A stretch of 7,116 nucleotides of DNA from Desulfuromonadales bacterium (GTDB lineage Bacteria; Desulfobacterota; Desulfuromonadia; Desulfuromonadales; BM103), in assembly GCA_029859485.1 (NCBI GenBank), contig JAOUDB010000133.1, positions 1 through 7,116 of the forward strand, read 5' to 3'. This document shows positions 6,284-7,116 of the stretch, piece by piece. Each line of letters begins with the position of its first letter. Position 1 is the stretch's first letter. The notes beneath the pieces were generated by a model. That model saw nothing but the letters and a program-made list of their open reading frames with translations. It made no database searches and was not told the origin of the DNA. Both the position numbers and the translations under genes were made by a program.

Positions 6284-7116
6284 ATGCACGCAAAGGATAC
6301 GAAACTGACGATTTCCTCTTCGACAACGATCCGGGAGTACCCGGCAGCGTCAAGGAAAAAGGTGTTCTGGTTCGGTCTTGGCATCATTATCCTGGTCATG
6401 ATTGCCGCCATTGTCTGGGTGGCATGGGGGAGTCAGCTGCGAGAGCGGGAGTTCGAGGTGAACCTGCAGAAGCGGCTGCAATTGATGGCTTCTTCGCAAG
6501 TGCAGTTGACAGAGGCTTTATTGGAGAATGCCGTGGCGCAGGCCAACCGGGTGATCAACTCGGAACTTTTTAAGCTGTATGCCGCCGAGGTCCATCTGGT
6601 TGAAGATGATGTCTCGAGGCTGGTGTCAGGACCTCTGCCGGGTCAAGATGCCGGCGATGAAGGCTTGGCACAGCTCTCTGCCCAGTTACCGATGATGCAG
6701 AGTCTGCTGATCGAATTTACCCGTATTACAGGTTATACGGGAGGACGGGTCGTGAACCGGGGAGGCACCGTCTATATAGCGACCGATGCCACCACCACGC
6801 CCCTGCGCTTTGATCAGATGGGTTTCGTCAATGACGTTTTAAAGAGCCAGAAAGTCAAGTTTGCGCCAATTCAAAATACAGCTGTCGGGTTGGTCCTGGA
6901 GGCTTTCCTGCCAATTTTCCCTCCTGAAGCGAGTGGTCTTGATCCGAGTCCTGTTGCGGTTCTGATGCTGACCAAGGTCGTCGGTGAGCGAATCAACGAG
7001 ATGCAAACCAACAGCTTGCTGGAGAAGGGTGAAAGGGCCCGCCTGCTGCAGGCGGTTGCTGATGGTTACGAAGAGATTGTGCCCTGGCTTCCTGGTAAAT
7101 TGCAGAGCATCGCCAC
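6284..7116 (+). CDS. Single-pass membrane protein with large periplasmic sensor-like (Cache-like) domain, C-terminus missing
   Basis: The frame is open from ATG 6284 to the last base, giving 277 residues without a stop. Residues 1-26 are hydrophilic with a RKK end, followed by one membrane helix (about 27-48, IIILVMIAAIVWVAW). About 230 residues then lie outside the inner membrane if the basic N-terminus is cytoplasmic. This part starts with a long helix (50-115) and continues with a mixed segment: GGRVVNRGGTVYIATDA (153-169), FAPIQNTAVGLVLEAFLPIF (193-212) and VAVLMLTKVVG (224-234). That pattern recalls double-Cache/PAS-like periplasmic sensor domains, but I cannot assign a family firmly. 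Such proteins usually have a second helix and then a HAMP, GGDEF/EAL, histidine kinase or chemoreceptor part, which would lie beyond the window. The position right after the protease gene suggests control of adhesin release, the job done by LapD elsewhere. It does not look like LapD: the periplasmic part is already longer than LapD's and lacks its layout. Confidence 0.75.
   Translation, partial: MHAKDTKLTISSSTTIREYPAASRKKVFWFGLGIIILVMIAAIVWVAWGSQLREREFEVNLQKRLQLMASSQVQLTEALLENAVAQANRVINSELFKLYAAEVHLVEDDVSRLVSGPLPGQDAGDEGLAQLSAQLPMMQSLLIEFTRITGYTGGRVVNRGGTVYIATDATTTPLRFDQMGFVNDVLKSQKVKFAPIQNTAVGLVLEAFLPIFPPEASGLDPSPVAVLMLTKVVGERINEMQTNSLLEKGERARLLQAVADGYEEIVPWLPGKLQSIA

Overview
The window carries a type I secretion and surface-adhesin control locus of the Lap (large adhesion protein) kind, with a mobile group II intron at its left edge. 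Base composition is moderate (near 50% GC in genes, AT-rich between the divergent genes). The proteins look Gram-negative: an outer-membrane channel, a periplasmic adaptor and a periplasmic protease. The overall style, including a Lap exporter followed by a membrane sensor and a bacterial group IIC intron, suggests a proteobacterium in the broad sense, perhaps a Desulfuromonadales/Geobacter-like lineage. That placement is inference from family resemblance, not from a marker gene.

Left edge (1-170): read on the minus strand, bases 126 to 1 match the 5' end and early domain I of a group IIC intron. The intron begins 6 nt past the T-run of a perfect intrinsic terminator (133-169), which is where this intron class characteristically inserts. 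The rest of the intron, including any reverse transcriptase/maturase, lies outside the window.

197-1555 (minus): a complete TolC/LapE-like outer-membrane channel with a signal peptide and a strong ribosome binding site. It is transcribed towards the terminator.

1556-1892: a 337-bp AT-rich divergent regulatory region. It has candidate promoters in both directions and three palindromic elements that could be operators.

1893-7116 (plus): a tight gene run. It encodes a LapB-like ABC exporter with a degenerate C39 peptidase domain, a LapC-like membrane-fusion adaptor, a LapG-like calcium-type periplasmic cysteine protease (C-H-D triad visible), and a single-pass membrane protein with a large periplasmic sensor-like domain cut off by the window end. 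Gaps are 12, 14 and 36 nt, so these four are probably one operon.

Working model: the channel, adaptor and exporter form a trans-envelope type I machine that delivers a very large RTX-type adhesin and holds it at the surface. The LapG-like protease can cleave the adhesin N-terminus and release the cell. In Pseudomonas the protease is restrained by the c-di-GMP receptor LapD. Here the protein next to the protease has a different, larger extracytoplasmic domain, so it could be an alternative sensor controlling adhesion. Neither the adhesin nor a recognisable LapD is inside the window.
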